DNA of 64,000 nt from JAAYDI01 sp052034005 (lineage in GTDB: Bacteria > Planctomycetota > Planctomycetia > Pirellulales > Pirellulaceae): positions 1-64,000 of the forward strand of contig JBPOJB010000033.1 of NCBI GenBank assembly GCA_052034005.1, read 5' to 3'. The notes beneath the pieces were generated by a model. It saw nothing but the letters and a program-made list of their open reading frames with translations, did not search any database and had not been told where the DNA came from. The position numbers and the translations under genes are program-made. This document shows positions 8,733 to 16,783 of this stretch, in pieces (within the stretch, counting starts at the first letter, position 1; every line of letters begins with the position of its first letter).

Positions 8733-8772
8733 GAAGAGACAGGCGCTGGAGCGGCCTGTCTCTTCTCGTTTT
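8733..8772 (+). terminator. Terminator or attenuator hairpin between rplT and pheS
   Basis: Perfect 12-base arms, GAAGAGACAGGC at 8733-8744 and GCCTGTCTCTTC at 8754-8765, enclose a nine-base loop. They are followed by TCGTTTTCTCTTCTT. The structure lies 22 bases before the pheS start, so it could end the ribosomal-protein transcript or attenuate pheST. Confidence 0.65.
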
Positions 8773-8794
8773 CTCTTCTTGAGCAGGTGGATGT

Positions 8795-9811
8795 ATGGCA
8801 CTGGCCGACTTTGTCAAGCAGCTGGACGAGCTGGCGGCGGCGGCGGTTTCCGCGTTCGAGGCGGCGGCCGACACGGCATCGTTGGAGGCCGCGCGGGTCG
8901 AGTTCATCGGAGCCAAGAAAGGCCGCCTCAAAGCGGTGCAGAAACTCATGGGCGCCCTGCAGGCGGCGGATCGCCCGGCGGCCGGCAAGCGGCTCAATGA
9001 GGTCAAGGCCCAGATCGATGCGGCGTATGGCGCGGCCCGCAACCGGCTGGATGCCCATCCGGGCGTCGCGGGATCCGTGACACAGTTCGATCCGACCCTG
9101 CCCGGCCGCCGCGCGCGCCTGGGACGCCTGCACCCCATCACGCAGACCGTCGAGGAGCTGAAAAGCATCATGGGCCGGCTCGGGTTCGCCGTGGCCGACG
9201 GGCCGGAGGTCGAGGACGAGTGGCACAACTTCGAGGCCCTGAACATCCCGCTGGAGCATCCGGCCCGCGACCCGCTCGACAATTTCTACCTGTCGGTGGC
9301 CGGACAGGCGGCCGGCCCCATGCTGTTGAGGAGCCAGACCAGCACGGTGCAGATCCGGGTGATGGAGCGGACGCCGCCGCCCGTGCGAGTCATCTCGCTG
9401 GGCCGCGTCTACCGTCCGGATACGGCCGACGCCACGCACTACCCGATGTTCCACCAGATGGAAGGGCTGCTCGTCGACTCGCGGGTCACGATGGCGGACC
9501 TGAAGAGCGTCTTGCGGATGTTCGCGGCGAGCTTCCTGGGGAGCGACGTGCACATCCGGTTCCGGCCGTCCTTCTTCCCGTTCACCGAGCCGAGCGTGGA
9601 GGTGGATTTCAGCTGGAACGGACAATGGATCGAGTTCGGCGGGGCCGGCATGGTGGACCCCAACGTGTTGCAGGCCGTGGGTTATGATCCGGAACGGGTG
9701 ACCGGGTTCGCCTTCGGCCTGGGTGTGGAGCGACTGTGTATGCGACGGCACAACATCACCGACATTCGTGACCTGTACCGCAATGACGTGCGATTCCTGC
9801 GCCAGTTCTAG
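8795..9811 (+). CDS. pheS: Phenylalanyl-tRNA synthetase alpha subunit
   Basis: A 338-residue catalytic subunit that forms an alpha2-beta2 enzyme with PheT. It has the N-terminal coiled-coil arm (about 1-85) and class II motif 2 in VRVISLGRVYRPDTADATHY with HQMEGLLVD. Motif 3 is in GVERLCMRRHNITDIRDLYR. ATG 8795 follows GAGCAGGTGG. It is paired with pheT 78 bases downstream. Confidence 0.96.
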   Translation: MALADFVKQLDELAAAAVSAFEAAADTASLEAARVEFIGAKKGRLKAVQKLMGALQAADRPAAGKRLNEVKAQIDAAYGAARNRLDAHPGVAGSVTQFDPTLPGRRARLGRLHPITQTVEELKSIMGRLGFAVADGPEVEDEWHNFEALNIPLEHPARDPLDNFYLSVAGQAAGPMLLRSQTSTVQIRVMERTPPPVRVISLGRVYRPDTADATHYPMFHQMEGLLVDSRVTMADLKSVLRMFAASFLGSDVHIRFRPSFFPFTEPSVEVDFSWNGQWIEFGGAGMVDPNVLQAVGYDPERVTGFAFGLGVERLCMRRHNITDIRDLYRNDVRFLRQF

Positions 9812-9889
9812 CCGCGTGCGCCGGGAGTCCGCGCCGCGCAGAGGCCCGCAGTCGCTACTTTGTGTGACAAACGTGAATCGAGCTGTACG

Positions 9890-11905
9890 ATGATCGTCTC
9901 TTGGAACTGGCTCAAAGACTACGTGGACCTGGACATGGACCCCCAGGAGCTGGCCGGGCGGCTGGCCATGGCCGGCCTGAATCACGAGTCGACCCACCGC
10001 GTGGGCGACGACCTGGCGATCGACCTGGAGGTGACAAGCAACCGACCGGACTGCCTCGGCCACATCGGCGTGGCCCGCGAGGTCTCCGTGCTGTGGCGGC
10101 GGCCGCTGCGCGTGCCCGATCCGCGTCCTCCGGTGAGCGGTCCGAACGTCGCGCAGCTCGCCCGGGTGTCGATCACGTGTCCGCAGCTGTGCTACCGGTA
10201 CACGGCCCGCGTCATGCGAGGCGTGAAGATCGGGCCGAGTCCGGCGTGGCTGGCCGATCGGTTGAGGAGCGTCGGCATCGCGGTGATCAACAACGTGGTG
10301 GATGTGAGCAACTATGTGATGATGGAGTGCGGCCAGCCGCTGCACGTGTTCGACCTGGCGCGTCTACGGGGCCCGGAGATCATTGTGCGCGAGGCGCTGC
10401 CGGGCGAGCAGTTTCCGGCGATCGATCACCGGGTGTATCCGCTGGAGCCCGGCATGTGCGTTATCGCGGACGCCAAGGAACCGGTGGCGTTGGCGGGCGT
10501 GATGGGCGGGGTCGACTCGGAGGTTACCGATTCGACCACCGATCTGCTGATCGAGTCGGCGGAGTTCTCGCCGTTGTCGATCCGCACGACGGCGCGCCAA
10601 TTGGCGCTTCACAGCCCTTCGTCTTTCCGATTCGAGCGCGGCGTCGACCCGCTGGGCGTGGACTGGGCCAGCCGGCGCTGCTGCCAACTGATCGGCGAAC
10701 TCTCCGGCGGCGAGCTTGCGCCGGGCGTGCTGGACGTGGGGGCCCCGCTCGCGAAGCGGCCGGCAGTGACGCTGCGGCTGAGCCAACTGCCGCGCGTGCT
10801 GGGCATCACCATTCCGGCCGAGGAAGTGGCTCGCATCCTCGTCGCGCTGGGCAGCGAGTATGTGGCGAGCGATGACCAGGCGCTGGAGGTGGCGCCGCCC
10901 TCCTGGCGGCGCGATCTGACCCGCGAAATCGACCTGGTGGAAGAGGTGGCGCGGATCCATGGCTACGATCAGATCCCGGAGGATGTGGGGGTGCCCATGG
11001 CGCCCTGCCCGCGCTCGCGCCAGGACCGCGTGCTCGCGCAGGTCCGCAGCGCGTTGACGGCGGCGGGGTTCGACGAGGCGGTGACGACCAGTGTCGTGCC
11101 GCGGGCGTGGTGCGACGCGCTGAGCCCCTGGAGCGATGCCGGGCCGCTGGTGACCAATACCCCGATGCTCAAGGGCGCCGACGTCCTGCGCATGAGCCTG
11201 ATCCCCAGCCTGCTCGAGGCGCGACGCGTGAACGAGTCGATGGGGAACGATCCGATCGAGCTGTTCGAATCGGCGCACATCTATCTGCCGGCCCCTGGCG
11301 CGCTCCCGCGCGAGCAGTGGACGCTGGCCGTGACCAGCGGGGGCGACTTCCACGTGCTCAAGGGCGTCGTCGAGTCGCTGCTGGAAACGCTCCACGTCTC
11401 AGCCGCGCTGGTGGTCGAGCCGGCTGCGCTGCCGCTGCTCGAGCCGCAGCGCCAAGGGCGGCTCGATCTGGACGGGCGGCTACTGGGCTACCTGGGCGAG
11501 GTCGGTCCCGCGGGGCTCAAGCAGTTCGGGCTGCGGACGCCCGCGACCGTGCTGGAATTGGACCTGAGCGTGCTCGAGGCGGCAGCCAACCTGGTCCCGC
11601 AGCAGCGGCCGTTGAGCGATTTCCCCGCCATCGTCCGGGACCTGAACCTCGTCGTCGACGAGTCCGTGCGGTGGGCCGACCTGGCAAACACGGTCCGGAC
11701 GACCGCCGGGCCCCTGTTGGAATCGTTGCAGTTCCAGGAGATCTATCGCGACAAGCAGAAAGACGGCGCCGACAAGAAGCGGGTCCTGTTCTCGATCACG
11801 CTCCGATCATCCGAGCGGACGCTGACCAACGAAGAAGCGGACGCGCAGCGCGACGACATCGTGCGCGCGTGCGGAGCGCAACATCAGGCGGTACTGCTCG
11901 GCTGA
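9890..11905 (+). CDS. pheT: Phenylalanyl-tRNA synthetase beta subunit, short form
   Basis: The product is 671 residues from ATG 9890 (MIVSWNWLKDYVDLDMDPQE). The usual bacterial PheT is about 800 residues. Here residues 40-45 run directly into DDLAIDLEVTSNRPDCLGHI, so the inserted tRNA-binding OB domain (EMAP-II-like) normally found between these two segments is absent. The B3/4 editing region (PLHVFDLARL, LAGVMGGVDSEV), the B5 region and the C-terminal anticodon-binding domain (LSDFPAIVRDLNLVVDE) remain. Short PheT forms are known in some bacterial lineages. It sits last in the translation cluster. Confidence 0.95.
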   Translation: MIVSWNWLKDYVDLDMDPQELAGRLAMAGLNHESTHRVGDDLAIDLEVTSNRPDCLGHIGVAREVSVLWRRPLRVPDPRPPVSGPNVAQLARVSITCPQLCYRYTARVMRGVKIGPSPAWLADRLRSVGIAVINNVVDVSNYVMMECGQPLHVFDLARLRGPEIIVREALPGEQFPAIDHRVYPLEPGMCVIADAKEPVALAGVMGGVDSEVTDSTTDLLIESAEFSPLSIRTTARQLALHSPSSFRFERGVDPLGVDWASRRCCQLIGELSGGELAPGVLDVGAPLAKRPAVTLRLSQLPRVLGITIPAEEVARILVALGSEYVASDDQALEVAPPSWRRDLTREIDLVEEVARIHGYDQIPEDVGVPMAPCPRSRQDRVLAQVRSALTAAGFDEAVTTSVVPRAWCDALSPWSDAGPLVTNTPMLKGADVLRMSLIPSLLEARRVNESMGNDPIELFESAHIYLPAPGALPREQWTLAVTSGGDFHVLKGVVESLLETLHVSAALVVEPAALPLLEPQRQGRLDLDGRLLGYLGEVGPAGLKQFGLRTPATVLELDLSVLEAAANLVPQQRPLSDFPAIVRDLNLVVDESVRWADLANTVRTTAGPLLESLQFQEIYRDKQKDGADKKRVLFSITLRSSERTLTNEEADAQRDDIVRACGAQHQAVLLG

Positions 11906-11918
11906 ACCACCTGCGACG

Positions 11919-12461
11919 TCAGTCTCGGGCGAGGTTGCGGAACAGGTCGTCCGAAACCGTCCGCTCCATGATCCGGCCGTACTCGTCCAGACTCCGCCGC
12001 TGGCCGTAGTCGTGCCACGGGCCGACGCCTTCCAGTTCGGGCATGATCTCCGTGAGCTGTTGGCAGAGCATCTCGGCCATGCGCCGAATGCCCGCCGATT
12101 CCGACCGTTCGCGGATGGCCGTGGCCGTCTTCATCAGCCGCACCAGCCTGGCCCGATCCAGCACCGGCTGGGACAGGCTCGAACCGGGGTCCTCCACCAG
12201 CTCGGCCAGCGGCACGTCCAACGCCTTCTGCCACTTGTGCAGGTCGCTCAGCCGCAAGTCGGCCGACTCCTGCTCTTGCAGACGAAGTTGACGGATGTCC
12301 ACTCCAGAGTTGCGGGCCACACTGCGGAGCGAAGCACCTTGCTGAAGCCGCACGGTACGGATCCGGTGCATTCGCGGGCCGTGGGGGGGGGTAGTCTGTG
12401 GTTTGATGGGCGACGTGCTGATCACGTCGGTCGGCAGGGCCGTATAGTCAACGGTTGCCAT
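11919..12461 (-). CDS. XRE-type helix-turn-helix regulator
   Basis: A 180-residue protein with a lambda-repressor-type HTH at about residues 35-93 (VRLQQGASLRSVARNSGVDI, then LRLSDLHKWQKALDVPLAEL). The C-terminal half is helical with no recognised ligand-binding domain. It lies convergent to pheT with only 14 bases between the stops. Likely a DNA-binding regulator; its target is unknown. Confidence 0.75.
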   Translation of the reverse strand: MATVDYTALPTDVISTSPIKPQTTPPHGPRMHRIRTVRLQQGASLRSVARNSGVDIRQLRLQEQESADLRLSDLHKWQKALDVPLAELVEDPGSSLSQPVLDRARLVRLMKTATAIRERSESAGIRRMAEMLCQQLTEIMPELEGVGPWHDYGQRRSLDEYGRIMERTVSDDLFRNLARD

Positions 12462-12677
12462 GAATGCCTGTCCTCTCTCCCGCTCTGTTGCCTCTTGACG
12501 CAGTCATTACCACGTCAATTAGATGCGCGGAGGCGGGCAAGAGTTCCCCGAATCTGCCGTCTTTTCCGATTTTGACGCCGCCGGGCACGCTGGCCCACAG
12601 CCGGGGTGCTGCGCGCCGCCAGCGGCGCGGCACACTCCTGCGGCGTCATCGTACGGGGGGCAGTCGGTGGCTCGGGT

Positions 12678-13220
12678 CTACAGGCCGGCGTGATGTGTCT
12701 GGGGGCATGCGGTGAGCCCCGTGAGTCCTTCCGCCCCTTCCCGCCGCATCATGGGGACTCCGGCGACGCCGTGCGCGGCCGGTGACTCGTGCATCGGATC
12801 GCCCCAGATCGACGCCCGACTGAGCCCCTGCCGGGCGCCCAGAGGGCGCGGTGTTTCCGGGCGGGTGGTGAGCGGTTCGCGATCGTGCCGCAGGCTCCAC
12901 AGACTGCGGAGTTCCGAGGCGCTGATCGGGGTCGCTTCGTCGTGGACGAACACGATATCCCCGTTGGCGTGCGTGGTCCCCGTCTCCACGGCGGCGGATC
13001 GACCGCGGCATCGCGCGTGGCGCATGGAGCGCACCTGGGGATAGCAGCGGGCCAGCTCGTGAGCGACTTCCTCAGTGTGGTCGGTCGAGCCGTCATCCAC
13101 GATCAGGATCTCGAACCGCGGGGCGATTTCAGGCAGGACATCGAGCAGTTCGTAGACATCGTGCGTGAGTGTTGCCTCAGCGTTATGCACCGGCAATACG
13201 ACGCTCAAGGAGAGCTTCAC
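12678..13220 (-). CDS. Short family 2 glycosyltransferase-like protein
   Basis: About 180 residues with the GT-A N-terminal signature LSVVLPVHNAEATL, FEILIVDDGSTDHTEEVA and NGDIVFVHDE. GTG 13220 is chosen since AGGTGACAC precedes it. The usual catalytic half with the ED motif and a C-terminal membrane segment is missing. The C-terminus instead is proline- and arginine-rich (TRPETPRPLGARQGLSRA). It may be truncated or a non-enzymatic relative. It is divergent from the RidA-like gene. Confidence 0.7.
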   Translation of the reverse strand: MKLSLSVVLPVHNAEATLTHDVYELLDVLPEIAPRFEILIVDDGSTDHTEEVAHELARCYPQVRSMRHARCRGRSAAVETGTTHANGDIVFVHDEATPISASELRSLWSLRHDREPLTTRPETPRPLGARQGLSRASIWGDPMHESPAAHGVAGVPMMRREGAEGLTGLTACPQTHHAGL

Positions 13221-13539
13221 TGTGTCACCTGCTGTGAGTTGAAAGGCAGTGCGTAGGTGAATTCCGTACGAGCGTGGCGTGGCTCCGTCCTGGTATGCCA
13301 CTTGCCTTCATCGGTTCTCGGGAACCGCCGGCTGCAGGGTCCGCCTGGTCGGCCCTGTTGTATGCAGCATGCGGGGCAGATCGGTTATGTCGGGCAGAGC
13401 AGGCGCTCCGCGGTCGTCGCCGAGCGTCCGTGGCGCATCCTCCACGCTGCCGCATGGCAGTGCGGCGCGGGACACGGTATTCTGGGTCTCTGCGGCGTGG
13501 CGCATGAGGATCAGGAGCGTCTCTGTGGGGAGCATGGCG
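13221..13539. other. Divergent intergenic region
   Basis: This stretch lies between the leftward GT2-like gene and the rightward RidA-like gene and must hold both promoters. I could not identify convincing -35/-10 pairs. Short ORFs on both strands here have no protein-like features and were not accepted. Confidence 0.4.
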
Positions 13540-14007
13540 ATGAGCTTTGAAGCGAGATTGCAGGAGTTGAAGGTGACGTTGCCTCCGGCGCCGAAGCCGG
13601 TGGGCGTCTACCGGCCGATGGTCGTGGTGGGCAATCTGGCCTATTTGTCGGGCCACGGACCGCTTCAGCCGGATGGCTCGTTACTGGTTGGATGTGTGGG
13701 TCGTGACGTCGACCAGCAGGCCGGCTACGCGGCGGCGCGTCAGACGGGCCTGGCCATGCTGGCCACGCTGCGCCACGGGCTGGGCAGCCTGGATCGGGTG
13801 GTGCGTGTGGTCAAGGTGTTCGGGATGGTCAACTGTGTGGCCGAGTTTCAACAGCATCCGGCCGTGATCAACGGCTGTAGCGAGCTGTTGGCCGAGGTCT
13901 TCGGTCCCGAGCATGGTGTGGGGGCTCGCAGTGCGGTGGGCATGGTGTCGCTGCCGCTGGACATGACGGTCGAGATCGAGGGGATCTTCGAGATTCGCGA
14001 GCCGTGA
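13540..14007 (+). CDS. RidA/YjgF family protein
   Basis: A 155-residue protein with the RidA fold. It has RPMVVVGNLAYLSGHGPL near the N-terminus, VVRVVKVFGMVNCVAEFQQH in the centre, and GARSAVGMVSLPLDMTVEIE. The last segment contains the conserved arginine used by enamine/imine deaminases. GGGGAG seven bases upstream of ATG 13540 supports this start (13534 is an alternative). RidA proteins hydrolyse reactive imines such as 2-aminoacrylate, but the first half is divergent, so the substrate may differ. It stands alone, convergent with the next gene. Confidence 0.85.
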   Translation: MSFEARLQELKVTLPPAPKPVGVYRPMVVVGNLAYLSGHGPLQPDGSLLVGCVGRDVDQQAGYAAARQTGLAMLATLRHGLGSLDRVVRVVKVFGMVNCVAEFQQHPAVINGCSELLAEVFGPEHGVGARSAVGMVSLPLDMTVEIEGIFEIREP

Positions 14008-14059
14008 CGCGAGTCCGGGTTCCAGCCGGTGGGGCGCCCGCAGCCGGCGCTCGCGGACG

Positions 14060-14977
14060 TCACGACAGGACGCACTCGATTTCATCGAGATCGAGTCTGG
14101 GAGACTGCACGAACCCGGGCCCATGCCCCACATCGACGCAGGTGGCGCATTCGCCTTTTTCCCAGGCGTACTGCAGCGTTCTCCGCAGCCGTTCGATCAG
14201 GTCCGCCGGGCGGTCATGGACGGATACGGCCACGATCGCCGCCTGCACCGAGATATCCAGGGGATTCCCGTCGTACAGGAACCGCGTGCTGGAGAGGATC
14301 TGCCGAGTCCGTTCCACGGGCGCCAGGCCTTCGTCCGGGTGCACGTCGGGTGAAAACCAGAGGAACAGGTGATCGGCCATCTGTAATACGCGACGGTCTT
14401 TCCGCAGCTGGCCGGCGATGCTCGTATGGAGCGCGTTGGCGAGTGCCGTGCGCGCGTCGTCGTCGAGCACGACCTGCTGGACGTTCACCATGATGCCCGA
14501 CAGGCAGGGAGTCTCCTCGCGCTGTTGACTGGTGCGCCACGTCTCCAATTGGCGGGCGAAGACGGCGTCGGGCGGCCCTTCATCCTCGCGCGGGGCCGCC
14601 GGTTTGGGCGGCAGCACCAGTCGGTGCGTGGTGGCGTCCCAGGCTGGGCGGGCGACCGGCATGGGTGCGGGTTGCGGCTCGTGGAGCGCCGCGTCCGTGG
14701 CAGGCGCCGAGTCAGCCGCTTCGATTGGTTCGGGAGGCGCCGTCGGCTCGGCAGGAGCCTGGGAGGGAGGTTCCGCCGGCTGGTCGACCGGCGCTGGGGC
14801 CCGCGGGGCGCGAGGCAATGCCAAGCGTGGCGAGAAGTAGCGGATCTGGACGGCATTGTCGAGATCCGCCCAGGTCTTGGGGCCTCGCCCCAGCAGCATC
14901 GCGGAGGCGAAGCCCAAGAACAGGTTCATCAGGGCAATGCCGAGGATAGCGACGAGCGCGAACGTGACGCTGAACAT
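14060..14977 (-). CDS. Membrane-anchored protein with degenerate GGDEF-like domain
   Basis: A 305-residue protein with an N-terminal hydrophobic segment (MFSVTFALVAILGIALMNLF) followed by a long proline-rich linker (about 55-140). The C-terminal region from about 165 has the spacing of a GGDEF domain: AGQLRKDRRVLQMADHLFLW, RTRQILSSTRFLYDGNPLDI, then SVQAAIVAVSVHD and RTLQYAWEKGE. The GG(D/E)EF signature is replaced by MADHLFLW, so diguanylate cyclase activity is not expected. The assignment is by pattern only. It is leftward, 93 bases downstream of the thioredoxin-trypsin gene, and probably co-transcribed with it. Confidence 0.6.
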   Translation of the reverse strand: MFSVTFALVAILGIALMNLFLGFASAMLLGRGPKTWADLDNAVQIRYFSPRLALPRAPRAPAPVDQPAEPPSQAPAEPTAPPEPIEAADSAPATDAALHEPQPAPMPVARPAWDATTHRLVLPPKPAAPREDEGPPDAVFARQLETWRTSQQREETPCLSGIMVNVQQVVLDDDARTALANALHTSIAGQLRKDRRVLQMADHLFLWFSPDVHPDEGLAPVERTRQILSSTRFLYDGNPLDISVQAAIVAVSVHDRPADLIERLRRTLQYAWEKGECATCVDVGHGPGFVQSPRLDLDEIECVLS

Positions 14978-15070
14978 GGTGGACCCTCCGACAGGCGGCT
15001 GGGACGGCCATCCGGTCGTTCAACTGTACCTCACAGGCGGCCGTCGAGGGCTCGGTGCCGGTCGTCACGG

Positions 15071-16513
15071 TCAGTAGTTCTGTGCGCGAAGGATGGGTGG
15101 TGGTGGCGGGATGGAGGCTGGCTGTTGCCGCGCGGCGTTCAGGATCGGCGGGGCGGGCGCGCCCGGCGCCGGGTCGCGGGCCGCGCCCTGAGCCGCTTGG
15201 CGCAACTGGTGCAACAGGTCAGCCGAGGGCGTGTCGATGACCAGGACGCGTTCGTCACGGTCGGCCCCGTGGCGTGAACGGACGATGCAGATCACTTCCA
15301 GAGCGTCCGACGGGCTGGAGGGTGCGGGCGGAGTCGTGACGCCCTGCAGGGAGATCGCCGACACACCGGGTTCCACGATCCGGGCATCCGCGACCGGCGC
15401 GGCGGGCAGCGCCGGGTCGCCGGCGAAGATCCGCTCCTGGTTGATCGCCCTCAGCTCGTTGTGGATCACAGGCAGACTCGCGTAGAGTCCGCGGTCCTCC
15501 TCCAGATCGGCTCCGTTGCAGACCCCGATGAGCAGTCCGTCTGCGGTGAACAGGCCGCCACCGCTGCGCCCTTCCACCGGATGCCCCACGATTTCCAGGT
15601 TCGGCGCCCCGGCGTAGCGGTTGATTGCCGAGATGGCGCTTTCGCGGACAGTCGGACTGGCTCCGTAATCGCACCCGACGCTGAACACCGATTCGCCTTT
15701 CTGGAGCCGGTACTCGGTGGGTGCGACCCGCATAGGATAGACGCGGATGCCCGGGCGGATACTCACCAAGCCGATGTCTCGTGTCTCGGATTCGTAGGTG
15801 ATCAACTTGCCGGGCACAGGTCCGGTGGCGCCCGGCATGCACAGCTCCACCAGGATCTCGCCTTGGCCGCGCGACGCTCGGAATACGTGTCCGCAGGTCA
15901 AGACCAGGGCTTCGTCGCCATGCACGTCGATGATCGTACCCGTAGCATGCGACTGACCTGTTGCATCGCGCACGCACAGGCGGACGGTCGCCAGCAATGC
16001 CCGCTGCCGAATAGTGCTGCGCGGTGCGACCGGACTCGAGTCCGCGCCGTGGGTGGTTGCGGCCAACGACCGCGGCTCGGCTTCCCCCGCCGTCGAACTG
16101 ACTGTGGGTAGAGGCGCAAGGGGTGCGGTCGGCGCGTCGGGGGACTGGGCACGCATATTGCCGGGGTCGCGGGGCACCGCCGTTGGATCGGTCGGCACAC
16201 CGCCGACCTGGCTCGGTGACTCGAACATGCGAACCAGTCGGTCGTAGCTGGCGGCGCCTACGAGCCGATCAACTTCACGTCCACCTCGGATCAGCACGAA
16301 GCAGGGGATCGGCCCGACTCGGAACTGGCGCGTCAGGTCGGGCTCGCGATCGACATTCACCGGACGAATCGGGTACCCGGCGTCGTGCAGACGCTGGATC
16401 GTGGGTTGCATGAGCCGGCAGGGGCCGCACCAATCGGCCGTGAACTCGAGCAGCACTGTGTCATGACTGCCCGCAAGCGCGGCTGCGAGCAAGAACGCGT
16501 GCAGAGATACCAT
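15071..16513 (-). CDS. Exported thioredoxin-trypsin fusion protein
   Basis: A 480-residue protein. A short hydrophobic N-terminus (MVSLHAFLLAAALAG) could be an export signal. A thioredoxin domain (about 17-98) has the redox centre WCGPC (C29, C32) and the cis-proline segment VGPIPCF. A proline/alanine-rich linker leads to a trypsin-like domain (about 170-350). Its triad is visible: H209 in LTCGHVF, D246 in ETRDIGLVSI and S317 in GRSGGGLF. The C-terminus is proline-rich. ATG 16513 follows a near-perfect AAGGAGG. The combination suggests an extracytoplasmic protease whose redox domain handles substrate disulfides or regulates it; this is inference. It precedes the GGDEF-like gene. Confidence 0.85.
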   Translation of the reverse strand: MVSLHAFLLAAALAGSHDTVLLEFTADWCGPCRLMQPTIQRLHDAGYPIRPVNVDREPDLTRQFRVGPIPCFVLIRGGREVDRLVGAASYDRLVRMFESPSQVGGVPTDPTAVPRDPGNMRAQSPDAPTAPLAPLPTVSSTAGEAEPRSLAATTHGADSSPVAPRSTIRQRALLATVRLCVRDATGQSHATGTIIDVHGDEALVLTCGHVFRASRGQGEILVELCMPGATGPVPGKLITYESETRDIGLVSIRPGIRVYPMRVAPTEYRLQKGESVFSVGCDYGASPTVRESAISAINRYAGAPNLEIVGHPVEGRSGGGLFTADGLLIGVCNGADLEEDRGLYASLPVIHNELRAINQERIFAGDPALPAAPVADARIVEPGVSAISLQGVTTPPAPSSPSDALEVICIVRSRHGADRDERVLVIDTPSADLLHQLRQAAQGAARDPAPGAPAPPILNAARQQPASIPPPPPILRAQNY

Positions 16514-16783
16514 CGTGATCCCTCCTTGGATGCGATGCGCGAGCAGGCTCGCTGTTGCGCCCGGGCGTGCGAGCCCTATCGGGCGAGCGGGTCGTCGGCC
16601 AATCCGTGGCGACGACCGCTGTGCGAGCATGCGCGGCCTGGGTCCGAGGCCGCCACACTCTGACGTTGTCCGGCAAAACTGACAAGACCAATTTCTGGGG
16701 TGTACCCCCCTCGATTGCCGGGTTCGAATCTGGTTCCGGGCGCCCGTCTCTGACGCAACATATTGTTGAATAGGAATTTGCGT

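Noticed and set aside
13308..13535. Leftward 75-codon ORF with MRHA-like start resembling a histidine phosphatase
   Set aside because: Only four residues match, there is no RHG context later and it lies in a promoter region.
16715..16745. GGGTTCGAATCTGG, a tRNA T-arm-like word
   Set aside because: The flanking stem does not pair over five bases and no acceptor, D- or anticodon arm fits.
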